NCBI GenBank assembly: GCA_046328995.1
Contig: JAXLVN010000004.1
Coordinates: forward strand, 405,646 to 469,645
Source of the DNA: JADJXV01 sp046328995
GTDB lineage: Bacteria > Bacteroidota > Ignavibacteria > Kapaibacteriales > UBA961
Direction: 5' to 3'
Length of the DNA: 64,000 nt
Each line of letters starts with the position of its first letter. Within the stretch, counting starts at the first letter, position 1. Under the pieces are notes generated by a model. The model had not been told where the DNA came from and ran no database searches. It saw only the letters and a list, made by a program, of their open reading frames with translations. A program made the translations under genes and the position numbers. Positions 44,526 to 53,515 of the stretch are shown in pieces.

Positions 44526-45206
44526 ATGAAAACATCTCTTCTCGCTCTTCTGATCATGATTGGTCTATCGCACGATGCGTTGGCGCAAAATCCTCCAATC
44601 TCCGTTGGGTTCCGCACAGGAGTCGGACTGACTTTTTTAACGGAAAATTATACCATACCGGATTTAGAAAAATCAATGGGAATGTGTTATACTGTTGGTG
44701 GAGTGGTCAGTATTCCTTTCGGCGGAATATGGTCTTTTCAGTCGGAGGTACATTTTAATCAAGAATATGGGAAAAGAATAGATACATCAACAATGATGCG
44801 AAGATCAGAGAATGGTACTCCCATAGGAAAAACAACCTACAATTCTATTTTTTATCAACCCATTTTTACGTCACTAAGTTTTCCGCTTCTGGTAAAGGCA
44901 AGTCTGGCTAAATCAGAAGCACTGCAGTTAAATGTGTTTCTTGGTCCAACACTCGGATATTTACTTTCCGGAAAATCATCAACTGAGTATCAAGATCCAT
45001 TGGGACATCCGGTAGTACGAGCAAGATATGATGTAGGAACTATCCGACCATTTCAAGCGATTGTGACCGTTGGAGTTGAATATCGTTTTTTTAATACCTT
45101 TATGATCGATGTACGCTATAATTCAACATTTACCAACTACGTAGATACTGATATGTATCAATTGAGGTTTTCAAACGCGCAATTGGGATTGACGTATTTG
45201 TTTTGA
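44526..45206 (+). CDS. Outer-membrane beta-barrel protein (porin-family, PorT-like), paralogue 1
   Basis: A 226-residue protein with a signal peptide (MKTSLLALLIMIGLSHDALA). The mature part has the alternating strands of an eight-strand barrel: SVGFRTGVGLTFL, GGVVSIPFGGIWSFQSEVHF, SLSFPLLVKASL, LNVFLGPTLGYLL, AIVTVGVEYRFF, and the terminal strand LGLTYLF ending in Phe, as in outer-membrane proteins. It resembles the OMP_b-brl_2 family of Bacteroidota. Its neighbour at 45431 has the same layout and an almost identical leader and signal-peptide start, so the pair arose by tandem duplication. Function unknown. Confidence 0.82.
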   Translation: MKTSLLALLIMIGLSHDALAQNPPISVGFRTGVGLTFLTENYTIPDLEKSMGMCYTVGGVVSIPFGGIWSFQSEVHFNQEYGKRIDTSTMMRRSENGTPIGKTTYNSIFYQPIFTSLSFPLLVKASLAKSEALQLNVFLGPTLGYLLSGKSSTEYQDPLGHPVVRARYDVGTIRPFQAIVTVGVEYRFFNTFMIDVRYNSTFTNYVDTDMYQLRFSNAQLGLTYLF

Positions 45207-45217
45207 TTCCTCACCCT

Positions 45218-45409
45218 CCGGCTGAAGTCGGAGTCTAGTCAGGAAGATTCTTATTGCATCGGAATGCAATTGCGAATGTGCTTTCTTTCGCTTGAATTAC
45301 GTTGTACGTAATTCAAGCGGACTTGCCGGAATTGTCATTGTTGTCGAAATCGCCAAAACCACGGAATTATCAAATTCCGATCCGTTGACTAGACTCCGGC
45401 TTCAGCTGG
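45218..45409. mobile_element. 192-bp MITE-like element, copy 2, in the leader of the second beta-barrel gene
   Basis: Terminal inverted repeats 45218-45241 and 45386-45409. By eye the copy differs from copy 1 at only a few positions and is the same length. It lies at the same distance from the downstream ATG (45431). Confidence 0.75.
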
Positions 45410-45430
45410 AGGAAAACAAGGAATACACCC

Positions 45431-46096
45431 ATGAAAACATCTCTTCTCACTCTTCTGCTCATAGCAGGACTCTTCCAATCTACCCATGCCCAGACCTCAC
45501 AACTACACGTCGGCGTTCGAGCAGGCGGAAGTGTTTCGTTTTTATCCGATAATTTCATGACACTTGATCCTAAACGAACGCCGGGTTTTGGTGGATATGC
45601 CGGTGGTTTCGTAACTATTCCGTTGAGCGAAGGATGGTCAGTGCAGCCGGAAGTGCAGTATGTGGTGGAATCGGGGAAGTATGCCGAGGAAATTAATGCT
45701 ACGTCCGATAATGGTACGCCGTTGGGTAAGGTGATAGTTACAACAAAGCATCAGGTAGCTTCACTGCGTGTGCCGCTCCTAGTACGGTGGTGCTCAGGTG
45801 GCTTCAAAGCGGGAAGTGTCGGTATAGTCGCAGGTCCCGTGGGGAGCTATATACTTTCTGTCAAGGATTATAATACGATGGATCGTGTAATTAGTACGTT
45901 CCAAAGAAGTTATGAAGATGATTGGAGCAAGTTTATAAAGCAGTTCCAATTCGGAATCACTGCCGGTGTTGACTATTCGATTACCGACAATGTCTCGGTC
46001 GATATGCGGGGAATGTATTCAATTACCAGTCACTTACAAGAGCCACTCCGCGTGTCGCTTTCATCCTTGTCTTTAGGCGCAGGGTATAGGTTTTGA
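45431..46096 (+). CDS. Outer-membrane beta-barrel protein, paralogue 2
   Basis: A 221-residue protein with a signal peptide (MKTSLLTLLLIAGLFQSTHA), then barrel strands (HVGVRAGGSVSFL, GGFVTIPLSEGWSVQPEVQY, SLRVPLLVRW, FQFGITAGVDYSI) and the terminal LSLGAGYRF. It aligns end to end with paralogue 1 (FVTIPLSEGWSVQPEVQ against VVSIPFGGIWSFQSEVH), but only the leader and the first 12 or so codons are almost identical in DNA, so the coding parts have diverged much more than the upstream element. Confidence 0.82.
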   Translation: MKTSLLTLLLIAGLFQSTHAQTSQLHVGVRAGGSVSFLSDNFMTLDPKRTPGFGGYAGGFVTIPLSEGWSVQPEVQYVVESGKYAEEINATSDNGTPLGKVIVTTKHQVASLRVPLLVRWCSGGFKAGSVGIVAGPVGSYILSVKDYNTMDRVISTFQRSYEDDWSKFIKQFQFGITAGVDYSITDNVSVDMRGMYSITSHLQEPLRVSLSSLSLGAGYRF

Positions 46097-46174
46097 ATTC
46101 GTGATGGTATAGATTAATTGATAAATTTCTTGTCCGATTAGTACTCGGCTCATTTCTTCTCTTCTACGAACAAT

Positions 46175-46726
46175 ATGGCATCAATACTAACACATGCAAT
46201 TGCCGCCGAAACTCTCGGGGTTGCTGTATTTGGCACCAAACAGCCGCGAATATTTTGGATTGTGACCGCTTTCCTTGGAATGCTACCCGATGCCGATGTC
46301 CTCACCTTCAAATTTGGTGTGCGGTATGCCGATATGCTCGGGCATAGAGGATTCTTCCATTCATTTTTTTGGTGCTTGTGCGTAGGATGGATAGTGGCGG
46401 TCGGGTATAAATATTGGACAAAGCAATCTATTCCTCTGGCGGGATATGCACTATTCTTTGCGGCAGCAATGGCGACTCATCCACTTCTTGATGCGTGTAC
46501 AACAGGCGGACTTGGCGTGGCACTCTTCTCACCCTTTGACACTACTCGATATTTCTTCCCGTGGCAAGTGATTGCAGTATCGCCGATTGGCATAAAACAA
46601 TTTTTCGGAGAATGGGGACTTCGCGTACTTGCAAGCGAATGTATGTGGGTGTGGCTGCCCTGCGCCGTGATTTTTATAATAGCACGGCTGAGCAGAACAA
46701 GAACTACGAACGTCGGAGGCGTGTGA
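46175..46726 (+). CDS. YdjM-family (DUF457) inner-membrane metal-dependent hydrolase-like protein
   Basis: A 183-residue membrane protein with about four spans. The family signature is clear: MASILTHAIAAETLG, LGMLPDADVLTFKFGV, ADMLGHRGFFHSFFWC, AAAMATHPLLDACTTGG and ALFSPFDTTRYFFPW, with the conserved His and Asp residues proposed to bind metal. E. coli YdjM is LexA-regulated, but the role of the family is not established. Start at the ATG 46175. It stands alone on the plus strand. Confidence 0.87.
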   Translation: MASILTHAIAAETLGVAVFGTKQPRIFWIVTAFLGMLPDADVLTFKFGVRYADMLGHRGFFHSFFWCLCVGWIVAVGYKYWTKQSIPLAGYALFFAAAMATHPLLDACTTGGLGVALFSPFDTTRYFFPWQVIAVSPIGIKQFFGEWGLRVLASECMWVWLPCAVIFIIARLSRTRTTNVGGV

Positions 46727-46819
46727 GCATGGTTCTTCGTGGAGGGAATTCAAGTACGTTCACTCACATGCTCGATTTCTGCAATGGTCCGAAATACCCT
46801 GTTCATCAATCAAACCCGT

Positions 46820-46843
46820 TGACTAGACTCAGCTTCAGCCGGA
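46820..46843. repeat. Solitary end of the 192-bp element family
   Basis: tgactagactcagcttcagcc and following bases match the right terminal repeat of the elements at 44481-44504 and 45386-45409. No matching left end or interior is present. Confidence 0.6.
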
Positions 46844-46867
46844 GGAGGGAAGAAATAACAAAGATTT

Positions 46868-47638
46868 TCACATCTCCCGCTGTACAATTTCCGGCTCCAA
46901 CTCCGCCTCGACCTGACGCCATATTTTCTGACACGGAAAGCGATTCTCATAGAGCGCGCGGCCTACTATCGCCGAGTCCACGCCATCGCGCTGTAATTCC
47001 TGGACTTTCCATAACTGCTGCGGACTCGATATCCCGCCTGCTTCCGTCACTCTGAGTCCCGATTCGCGGGCGATACGGCGGAGCATTTCGAAGTCAGGAC
47101 CCGAGAGCGAACCTTCCCACGAGATGTCGCTATAGACCAAGCGTTTAATTCCTAAGCTCTTCGCAAAGAGTGCGTATTCGGTGTCGGTGACTTCTTTTTC
47201 GAGCGTTGGGAACACCACCTGCCCATCCTTCGCCCGTATTCCTACAATCACTTTGCTCGGTGTGAATTCCTCGACAAGCGCGCGCACGCCCTCCGGATTC
47301 GTATAAATCAGTTCGTTGATAATCACGCGGTAAATTCCTTTCTCCAGCCAAAATCTGCATTCCTCGATGCTGTGGAAATTGGTGAGGAGTTCGATTGGGA
47401 TATCGACCGAACGTACAATTTCGAGAATCGTCTCACAATTTGCTGTGTTGTCGCGTCCTGCCATGCCGTCTAAATCTGTAATGTGCAGGGACTTCGCATT
47501 CTCGCGGCGCCACAGCCGGGCCAGCTCAAACGGATGATCGGAAATTTGGTGGTACATGTTTTCCGTGCCGGGTTCGCCGACGATACACCGCGCGCAATGT
47601 CCGCCGGATAAGTCAATTGATGGGATGAGAAGTATCAT
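46868..47638 (-). CDS. HisA-like TIM-barrel protein lacking key HisA motifs
   Basis: A 256-residue protein from the ATG at 47638, 4 bp after the stop of the glycosyltransferase gene. It clearly belongs to the HisA/HisF family: IPSIDLSGGHCARCI with the first catalytic Asp (Asp9), SLHITDLDGMAG, TEAGGISSPQQLWKVQEL (second phosphate site) and SAIVGRALYEN. But the first phosphate-binding loop, GGGIR in HisA, reads ELLTNFH (83-89), and the second catalytic Asp (GxDxRxG region) is Arg135 in VGIRAKDG. It is therefore unlikely to be a normal phosphoribosyl isomerase. No other histidine genes lie in the window. It is probably a repurposed paralogue. Confidence 0.8.
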   Translation of the reverse strand: MILLIPSIDLSGGHCARCIVGEPGTENMYHQISDHPFELARLWRRENAKSLHITDLDGMAGRDNTANCETILEIVRSVDIPIELLTNFHSIEECRFWLEKGIYRVIINELIYTNPEGVRALVEEFTPSKVIVGIRAKDGQVVFPTLEKEVTDTEYALFAKSLGIKRLVYSDISWEGSLSGPDFEMLRRIARESGLRVTEAGGISSPQQLWKVQELQRDGVDSAIVGRALYENRFPCQKIWRQVEAELEPEIVQREM

Positions 47639-47642
47639 TTGA

Positions 47643-48605
47643 TTACTTGAGAAATTGAGAAATGCCGTTTGTAAATGTAAGGAGTTCAACCTGATTCACG
47701 AGCCGAGAAGCCGCTACCGAAGGCGAGGAATACATTGCGAGTGCTTCTGTAAAGTTACGTTCGAGAGCGAGGCAGGAACCGAGAACAAAACACCGTAACC
47801 CCTCACGATGAATGTCGTTACTTGTAAAATTGAGCCATTGTTTGGCGTCTGTTGTGCGTTCGCCCTGTAGTGCGATTTGCGCGAGTCGCAGGCGGACTGT
47901 CTCTTGTTGCTCGCTCGTCAGCTCGCCGGCGAAGGCGACGGATTCGAGCAGCGTGCGCGCATCCTCGTAGCGTTTGGCGGCGAATTCCGTGAGTCCGAGA
48001 TGATACGATAGCCACTTGTCTTCCGGGTGGAGCGCGATTTCCCGGCGGAGTAAGTCGGCATTACGCTCAATCTTTTCGGGAGAATTGGCTTCATATCCAT
48101 GATGCAGGATAGTAATGGGCGAATCGACAATCTCGAGACCGAGGGCGCGAATCGAATCTGCTATTTGCTCATGAATAGCGCCAACATACCGTATCTGCGC
48201 ATGCCGGCGCACGAGTCGTGTATAATGATGCACCGATTCAAGACCGCCGCTGAGGGTATTACGGAGCGCTACCTGTAGTCCGCCGACGGCTGGATTCATC
48301 AGCAAGGGCTGAATGTCTTTTACCGAAAAGCCGAGCAGCTCTTCATCGGCATCGAGCTGGAGTATCCATTCGGTACGCATGTGCGAGAGGGCGTAATTCC
48401 GTGCCTCCGAAAAATTATCCGTCCATGCAAAAAAATGCACTTCCGCGCCAAGGAGCGTGCAAATCTGCGGTGTACGATCGGTTGAGCCGGTATCGACGAC
48501 GACGATTTGCCGGGAGTAGCCGGTAACCGATTTGATCGCTTGTGTGATCGTATCTTCGGCATTTTTAACGATAATAGCCACACCGAACGACATAGGAGCA
48601 TGCAT
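47643..48605 (-). CDS. Family 2 glycosyltransferase with TPR-like C-terminal half
   Basis: A 320-residue protein (start at ATG 48605; an ATG at 48593 is also possible). The GT-A fold is at residues about 5-120: SFGVAIIVKNAEDTITQAIK, VVVDTGSTDRTPQICTLLGA, ARNYALSHM, and LQLDADEELL with the metal-binding Asp motif. The second half has TPR-like helices (HPEDKWLSYHLGLTEFAAKR). This layout is that of SunS-like/TPR GT2 enzymes, which transfer a sugar from a nucleotide donor; acceptor unknown. It is followed directly by the HisA-like gene, so the two form an operon. Confidence 0.88.
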   Translation of the reverse strand: MHAPMSFGVAIIVKNAEDTITQAIKSVTGYSRQIVVVDTGSTDRTPQICTLLGAEVHFFAWTDNFSEARNYALSHMRTEWILQLDADEELLGFSVKDIQPLLMNPAVGGLQVALRNTLSGGLESVHHYTRLVRRHAQIRYVGAIHEQIADSIRALGLEIVDSPITILHHGYEANSPEKIERNADLLRREIALHPEDKWLSYHLGLTEFAAKRYEDARTLLESVAFAGELTSEQQETVRLRLAQIALQGERTTDAKQWLNFTSNDIHREGLRCFVLGSCLALERNFTEALAMYSSPSVAASRLVNQVELLTFTNGISQFLK

Positions 48606-48827
48606 ACGTTTGGGCAAAGCAAGAGTCCGAGAGAGTTAATTGAAATGCAATAAACGGAGAAGTTCGGACACGTGCAAGCAAAATTCTTCAAGCATTACCG
48701 GTAACGAATACCCGAAGCAGATATCAGGGCATGTACCTACAGAAATACGTTATAGAGAAATACCGAAGCTAGAGAGGTCGTTGCGGTGGTGAGCAGGCGT
48801 AGTACATGTTGAGCAATTATACAACGC

Positions 48828-50255
48828 TTAGTGCATTCCTCTCGATACCGTCGGATAGCGGCTAGGTATCGATGATGGTGGTATGTACTCGGTGTTGAGT
48901 TCGATTGGTTCATCGGGCTTTATTTTACGTTTAGCAAACGCCGGATAGGAAGGCGTATAGAACTCACACCGAAAGACAAGATTGCCGTTAATGGTTGTTC
49001 CTTGAGTCGCTGTCCCTGCTTCCCAAACGGGATTTTTGTATTTCCAGACGATTCTTTTATCGGGGGTGACTTCAAAGAATACACCGGTCGTGCCTTCGCA
49101 GACAAGTGTATTACCATTCGGAAGGCGTTCGGCACCGGAGATGGTGCTCGAATAAAACGTGGTCAGCAGGGAATCGGTATAGCTCCATTCGGGTGCCGAA
49201 GGAGCGAAGGGCTTGCCGGAGTTGAGAATATACCGCCCCTTAGCATCCATTGGCGGCGTGATAATATCGACCGATGAATAATTCCCGTCCATGCGTCCGA
49301 AGCCATTATTAAAGATGAGAATCTTGCCCGCATCGGGCTTGCCTTTTTCGATCCACTTCACGCTATGCTGTCCGAATAATTTTTGATCATCATAGCCGCC
49401 GCGATTGTAGGTCATCGGATTGCCCCATCGATAGAGAATATCACCGCCTTTGCCATAGGTACCACCGGAATGCGAGGCAGCTTCCTTCGTGGTGGTGCTA
49501 TGGTCTATGACCCATATTTCATTGAAATTATACGAACTCACAATAATCTGATCTAGCTCGGGATTATATGCTACCGAATTGACATGCAGCCAGTCAATCT
49601 CATCTCCGCTTGCCGGATTGATAAAATTCACATGAATTAATTCGGGATGGTCGGCGACGGCAGCAAAATGCGGCTTTGTACGATCAGCTTCCTGGACAAG
49701 GTGGTCCCATACTCTCCATTCCCAGACAATTTTGGCTGATTTGCCTTCGGGCTTTATCTCGACAATCTTCTCGCTGATGACATGATGATCGGTTCGCTCC
49801 GGTAAGCGACCTGCCTGAATCGCTTCTTCCCGTGGGATATACTCGCAAACGACGGCTAAAAAATTTCCATTCGGAAGAGGGCGAATATCATGGTGCTGGC
49901 TTTGTTTTGCATCTGAAATTTGGTACGACCAGACTAATTTTCCGTCCCAGTCGAATTTTTCAATTATACCGCCATTACCGGGTGTTCGGAAAAATGTATT
50001 GCCAAAATTACCACTGCGGAGTAATGAGCCGTCCGGCAGTAAATACGCAGCTTTACCGGGCTTGTAGGCACTCTGCCACGATCGCACTTTCCGACCCTCT
50101 TTATCAATTAAATACGTACTCGTGCTCGCCATAGGTGCAAAGAGCACATACCCGTTCTGCTGACCCTGCTCGTAATTAAGCAGACCGACCGTCGGCTGCG
50201 CGTGAAGCGCTGTGCCAAGACCCAACATCAGAAGAAGAAGAAGATACGTTTTCAT
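48828..50255 (-). CDS. Exported arylsulfotransferase-family (ASST) protein, paralogue 1
   Basis: A 475-residue protein starting at the ATG at 50255 with a signal peptide (MKTYLLLLLMLGLGTALHA). The six-bladed ASST propeller is recognisable: TYLIDKEGRKVRSW, AYLLPDGSLLRSG, GGIIEKFDWDGKLVWSY, QHHDIRPLPNGNFLAVV, IDWLHVNSVAYNPELDQIIV, SSYNFNEIWVIDHSTTTKEA, GGDILYRWGNP, and ERLPNGNTLVCEG. Members move a sulfuryl group between phenols through a catalytic His; activity here is unproven. Two paralogues follow upstream on the same strand, separated by 83 bp and about 294 bp. No DsbL/DsbI partner is present. Confidence 0.88.
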   Translation of the reverse strand: MKTYLLLLLMLGLGTALHAQPTVGLLNYEQGQQNGYVLFAPMASTSTYLIDKEGRKVRSWQSAYKPGKAAYLLPDGSLLRSGNFGNTFFRTPGNGGIIEKFDWDGKLVWSYQISDAKQSQHHDIRPLPNGNFLAVVCEYIPREEAIQAGRLPERTDHHVISEKIVEIKPEGKSAKIVWEWRVWDHLVQEADRTKPHFAAVADHPELIHVNFINPASGDEIDWLHVNSVAYNPELDQIIVSSYNFNEIWVIDHSTTTKEAASHSGGTYGKGGDILYRWGNPMTYNRGGYDDQKLFGQHSVKWIEKGKPDAGKILIFNNGFGRMDGNYSSVDIITPPMDAKGRYILNSGKPFAPSAPEWSYTDSLLTTFYSSTISGAERLPNGNTLVCEGTTGVFFEVTPDKRIVWKYKNPVWEAGTATQGTTINGNLVFRCEFYTPSYPAFAKRKIKPDEPIELNTEYIPPSSIPSRYPTVSRGMH

Positions 50256-50338
50256 AAAAGTAGCCGCTGAAATAATCCGGTAATTCGCAAAAACTAGTTT
50301 AAAAATCAATTGGTTGTCTAGGGAAATAGAGCGCATGC

Positions 50339-51769
50339 TTATTGTATTCCGCGAACCGGTACGAACCGCTGGGATTGCATCGTTGGAATCGTAGCATCGG
50401 CATTGAGCTCTATCGGTTCGCCGCTGACAAGCTTACGTCCTTTAAACGCAGGATAGTCCGGCGGATAGAGGGTAGAACGGAAGACAAAATTCCCCATGAT
50501 TGTCGTACCTTGTGTCGCCACTCCTAAGTGCCATACCGGACTCTTATATTGCCATACTACTTTTTTCTGAGGAGTAATTTCAAAGAAATGACCGAACGGT
50601 CCATTGCATATTAAGGTATTGCCATTGGGCAAGCGCTGAGCACCGGAAATATTGGGTGCCCGGAAGGTAGCCGAATCGGCATAACTCCATGCCGGCGAGG
50701 CAGGACCGAAGGGCTGATAGCCCTCGGGGACAAGATACGTACCTGTCTTGGCATTGAGCATCGGCGGTGCAATGACATCCACCGACGAGTAATTCCCGTT
50801 CGGCCGGTCAATACCATTATTAAGAATCATAATTTTCCCTTCATCCTTATACCCCTTGGGGATCCAATAGGCAGTATGCTGATGAAAGAGCCGTCTGTCC
50901 TCCGCCTGACCGCGGTTATATGCCATCGGGTTACCCCAACGGTAAATCAAATCGCCGCCTTTATTATGTCTGCCGCCTTGATGGGCTGCTGCCTCTTGCG
51001 TTGTGGTGCTGTGATCAATTATCCAGATTTCGCTGAAACCGTACGAACTCACCATAATCTGATCGAGCTCGGCATTGTATGAAATTGAATTAAGATGAAT
51101 CCAGTCAATCGTCTGTGACGTGCTGCCGGCAGAGGTGTAGTGCATGGAAATACGCTCCGGATGCTCGGCAACCGCGCCGAAATCTTTCTTGGACGGGTCA
51201 TCTTGCTGAATGAGATGATCCCATACTTTCCATTCCCAGACAATCTTGCCGGAAGCGCCCTCAGGGTGAATTTCTACGATTTTTTCGGTCCAAATCATTG
51301 ATGGAGTTGAGGACGTCATCGGAAATGTCATTTCATTCGATGCTTTCTTTTCCCAGACAATGGCCAATATATTACCATTGGGCATCGGATAAATGTCATG
51401 GTGCTGGCATTGAAGAGAGTCCGACAACGTGTATGACCACGTGAGCTTACCGTCCCAACTGAAGCGCTCGATGATTCCTCCGGCGCCCGTTCCTTTGAAA
51501 TAAGAATCCGTGAGCATGCCGCTGCGGAGAAGTGAACCGTCCGGGAGTAAGTATGCAGAGTGCCCGGGCTTGTATTTGCTAATCCAAGAATTGACCTGCA
51601 AACCTTTTTTATCGATTAAATAGGTGGTCGTACCGGCTATCGGCGAAAAAAGCACGTATCCCTTTTGCTGACCGGGTTCGTACCCCAATAACCCAACCGT
51701 CGGCTGAGCATGAAGTGTCTGAGATGTGATTAACAGTATGATAAATAAAGAAATGTAATATGATCGCAT
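50339..51769 (-). CDS. Exported arylsulfotransferase-family protein, paralogue 2
   Basis: A 476-residue protein from the ATG at 51769 (signal peptide MRSYYISLFIILLITSQTLH). It keeps the same blades: TTYLIDKKGLQVNSW, QCQHHDIYPMPNGNILAIVW, IDWIHLNSISYNAELDQIMV, SSYGFSEIWIIDHSTTTQEA, GGDLIYRWGNPMAYNRGQ and QRLPNGNTLICNG. It is nearest to paralogue 1 (shared PTVGLL opening and closely matching blade sequences). The upstream frame to 51970 is non-homologous leader. Confidence 0.88.
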   Translation of the reverse strand: MRSYYISLFIILLITSQTLHAQPTVGLLGYEPGQQKGYVLFSPIAGTTTYLIDKKGLQVNSWISKYKPGHSAYLLPDGSLLRSGMLTDSYFKGTGAGGIIERFSWDGKLTWSYTLSDSLQCQHHDIYPMPNGNILAIVWEKKASNEMTFPMTSSTPSMIWTEKIVEIHPEGASGKIVWEWKVWDHLIQQDDPSKKDFGAVAEHPERISMHYTSAGSTSQTIDWIHLNSISYNAELDQIMVSSYGFSEIWIIDHSTTTQEAAAHQGGRHNKGGDLIYRWGNPMAYNRGQAEDRRLFHQHTAYWIPKGYKDEGKIMILNNGIDRPNGNYSSVDVIAPPMLNAKTGTYLVPEGYQPFGPASPAWSYADSATFRAPNISGAQRLPNGNTLICNGPFGHFFEITPQKKVVWQYKSPVWHLGVATQGTTIMGNFVFRSTLYPPDYPAFKGRKLVSGEPIELNADATIPTMQSQRFVPVRGIQ

Positions 51770-52063
51770 ACGTGATTTGTTCTGTTGGACAACATATACA
51801 AGCTCCACTATCACTCTATTTGCTACTTGTATATCACGTGCGCAGAGCGCAACGCACCCGTATGACTGACAGACCTGTGCAAAACTTACATCAAGAGCAA
51901 AAAAAAATACAGAACAGCGAAAGAGCGCTTGGTGCGGGGAGAATGCGAGGAGTTTATCAGCCGGGAGCACCGGTGAGAAGAGGCAGCTTTGAATAGCAGG
52001 GGAAAGAGCAGAAGAGGAAGCCTACAGCACGACATATGTCATGCTGGCACTCCCTGAAATATC

Positions 52064-53461
52064 CTACGGGGTGAGCTCAATTGTCCCGCCGGGTTTGATT
52101 TTCCGGGAAGTAAATGCAGGGTAGGTTGTTGGGTAAAAGGCGCATCGGAACATAAAGCTCCCACCGTTTACGACTGTTCCCTGGGCTACCGGACCATTCA
52201 TAAACACAGGGTTTTTATATTTCCAGACGATCTTGTTTTTGGGAGTGACTTCGAAAAATTCGCCGAGAAGTCCATTGCAAATCAGTGTGTTGCCATTAGG
52301 TAAGCGTTCGGCATTGGACATGTGGCTTGTAAAGAATTTCCCGACGGTGGTATCGACATATCTCCACGACGGAGTCTTGGGGGGAAAGGGCTTACCCTTC
52401 TCATAAACATAGCGTCCCTGCTTGTCCATCGGTGGAGCGATGATATCGACCGATGAGTAATTGTTACCACCGCCGCGAGCACCGTTATTAAAGATCATAA
52501 TTTTGCCGGCATCGGGTCTGCCTTTTTCGATCCAGTGCGCTGCATGCTGTGCAAAAAAGTATTGATCGTCTCTCGTTCCGGCATTATAGGTGTAGGGGTT
52601 ACCCCAGCGATAGAGAAGGTCGCCGCCCTTGCCGGACTTGCCGCCGGAATGGGATGCTGCTTCGGCGGTCGTTGTACTGTGGTCGATGATCCATAGTTCG
52701 TCAAAATCGTATGAACTGACGACAATTTGGTCGAGATCAGGATTGTAATATACCGAATTGAGATAAATCCAATCACCGGCGACTTCGACTTTATTGGCTT
52801 GATAGTTGAGATTAATGAGCTCGGGGTGGTCGATGAGCGAACCAAAATTTGCCTTCGAGGGATCGACATCCTGCACAATATGATCCCAGGCATTCCATTC
52901 CCAGACGATGCGTCCGGTGTCGCCTTCGGGCTTGATTTCGACAATTTTTTCGCTGAAGACGACCGATGGTGCGAAGTTCGGATTACGTCCCGCTACCAAT
53001 GCCTGTTCATATGATTTTATGCTATAGACAATGGCGAGGATATTGCCGTTGGGCATAGGAAAAATATCATGATGCTGCGACTCAAGCGAGTCCGAGATCT
53101 TATACGACCAGGTAAGCTTCCCTTCCCAGTTGAATTTCTCGATTATTCCGCCATTGCCGCTTTTTTTCAGAACTGCTTTTTTGTCGGTGCTTGCCCGCAG
53201 GAGTGAGCCGTCTTTGAGGAGGTAGGCAGACTGTCCGGGGAGCGTTTCGCTTGTCCATGAATTGACCATGCGACCTTTCTTATCGATAAGATAGGTCGTC
53301 TTACTCACCATTGGCGCAAAGAGAATATACCCATCCTGCTGTCCTTTTTCGCTGAGCGTCACACCCATCGTGCGCTGCGCCGTGAGAGGAATAATGGACG
53401 TTACCAAAAAGGTCGCCAGCAGGAGAATGCCGGCACGCACGGATGAGCTGAAGTAAAGCAT
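52064..53461 (-). CDS. Exported arylsulfotransferase-family protein, paralogue 3
   Basis: A 465-residue protein with a signal peptide (MLYFSSSVRAGILLLATFLV). The blades are conserved: TTYLIDKKGRMVNSW, ESQHHDIFPMPNGNILAIVY, GDWIYLNSVYYNPDLDQIVV, SSYDFDELWIIDHSTTTAEA, GGDLLYRWGNPYTYNAGT and ERLPNGNTLICNGLLGEFF. It is first in the run of three on this strand, 54 bp downstream of the purF stop, so read-through from purF is possible. Its opening differs (RTMGVTLSEKGQQDG). Confidence 0.88.
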   Translation of the reverse strand: MLYFSSSVRAGILLLATFLVTSIIPLTAQRTMGVTLSEKGQQDGYILFAPMVSKTTYLIDKKGRMVNSWTSETLPGQSAYLLKDGSLLRASTDKKAVLKKSGNGGIIEKFNWEGKLTWSYKISDSLESQHHDIFPMPNGNILAIVYSIKSYEQALVAGRNPNFAPSVVFSEKIVEIKPEGDTGRIVWEWNAWDHIVQDVDPSKANFGSLIDHPELINLNYQANKVEVAGDWIYLNSVYYNPDLDQIVVSSYDFDELWIIDHSTTTAEAASHSGGKSGKGGDLLYRWGNPYTYNAGTRDDQYFFAQHAAHWIEKGRPDAGKIMIFNNGARGGGNNYSSVDIIAPPMDKQGRYVYEKGKPFPPKTPSWRYVDTTVGKFFTSHMSNAERLPNGNTLICNGLLGEFFEVTPKNKIVWKYKNPVFMNGPVAQGTVVNGGSFMFRCAFYPTTYPAFTSRKIKPGGTIELTP

Positions 53462-53515
53462 AGAGAATCACTTGTCTGAATTGTTGTGAGGATGATAGTC
53501 ACACGAATAGGTCGA

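Noticed and set aside
46868..47638. Annotation as authentic hisA
   Set aside because: The missing GGGIR loop and catalytic Asp make the standard reaction unlikely, so no gene symbol is given.
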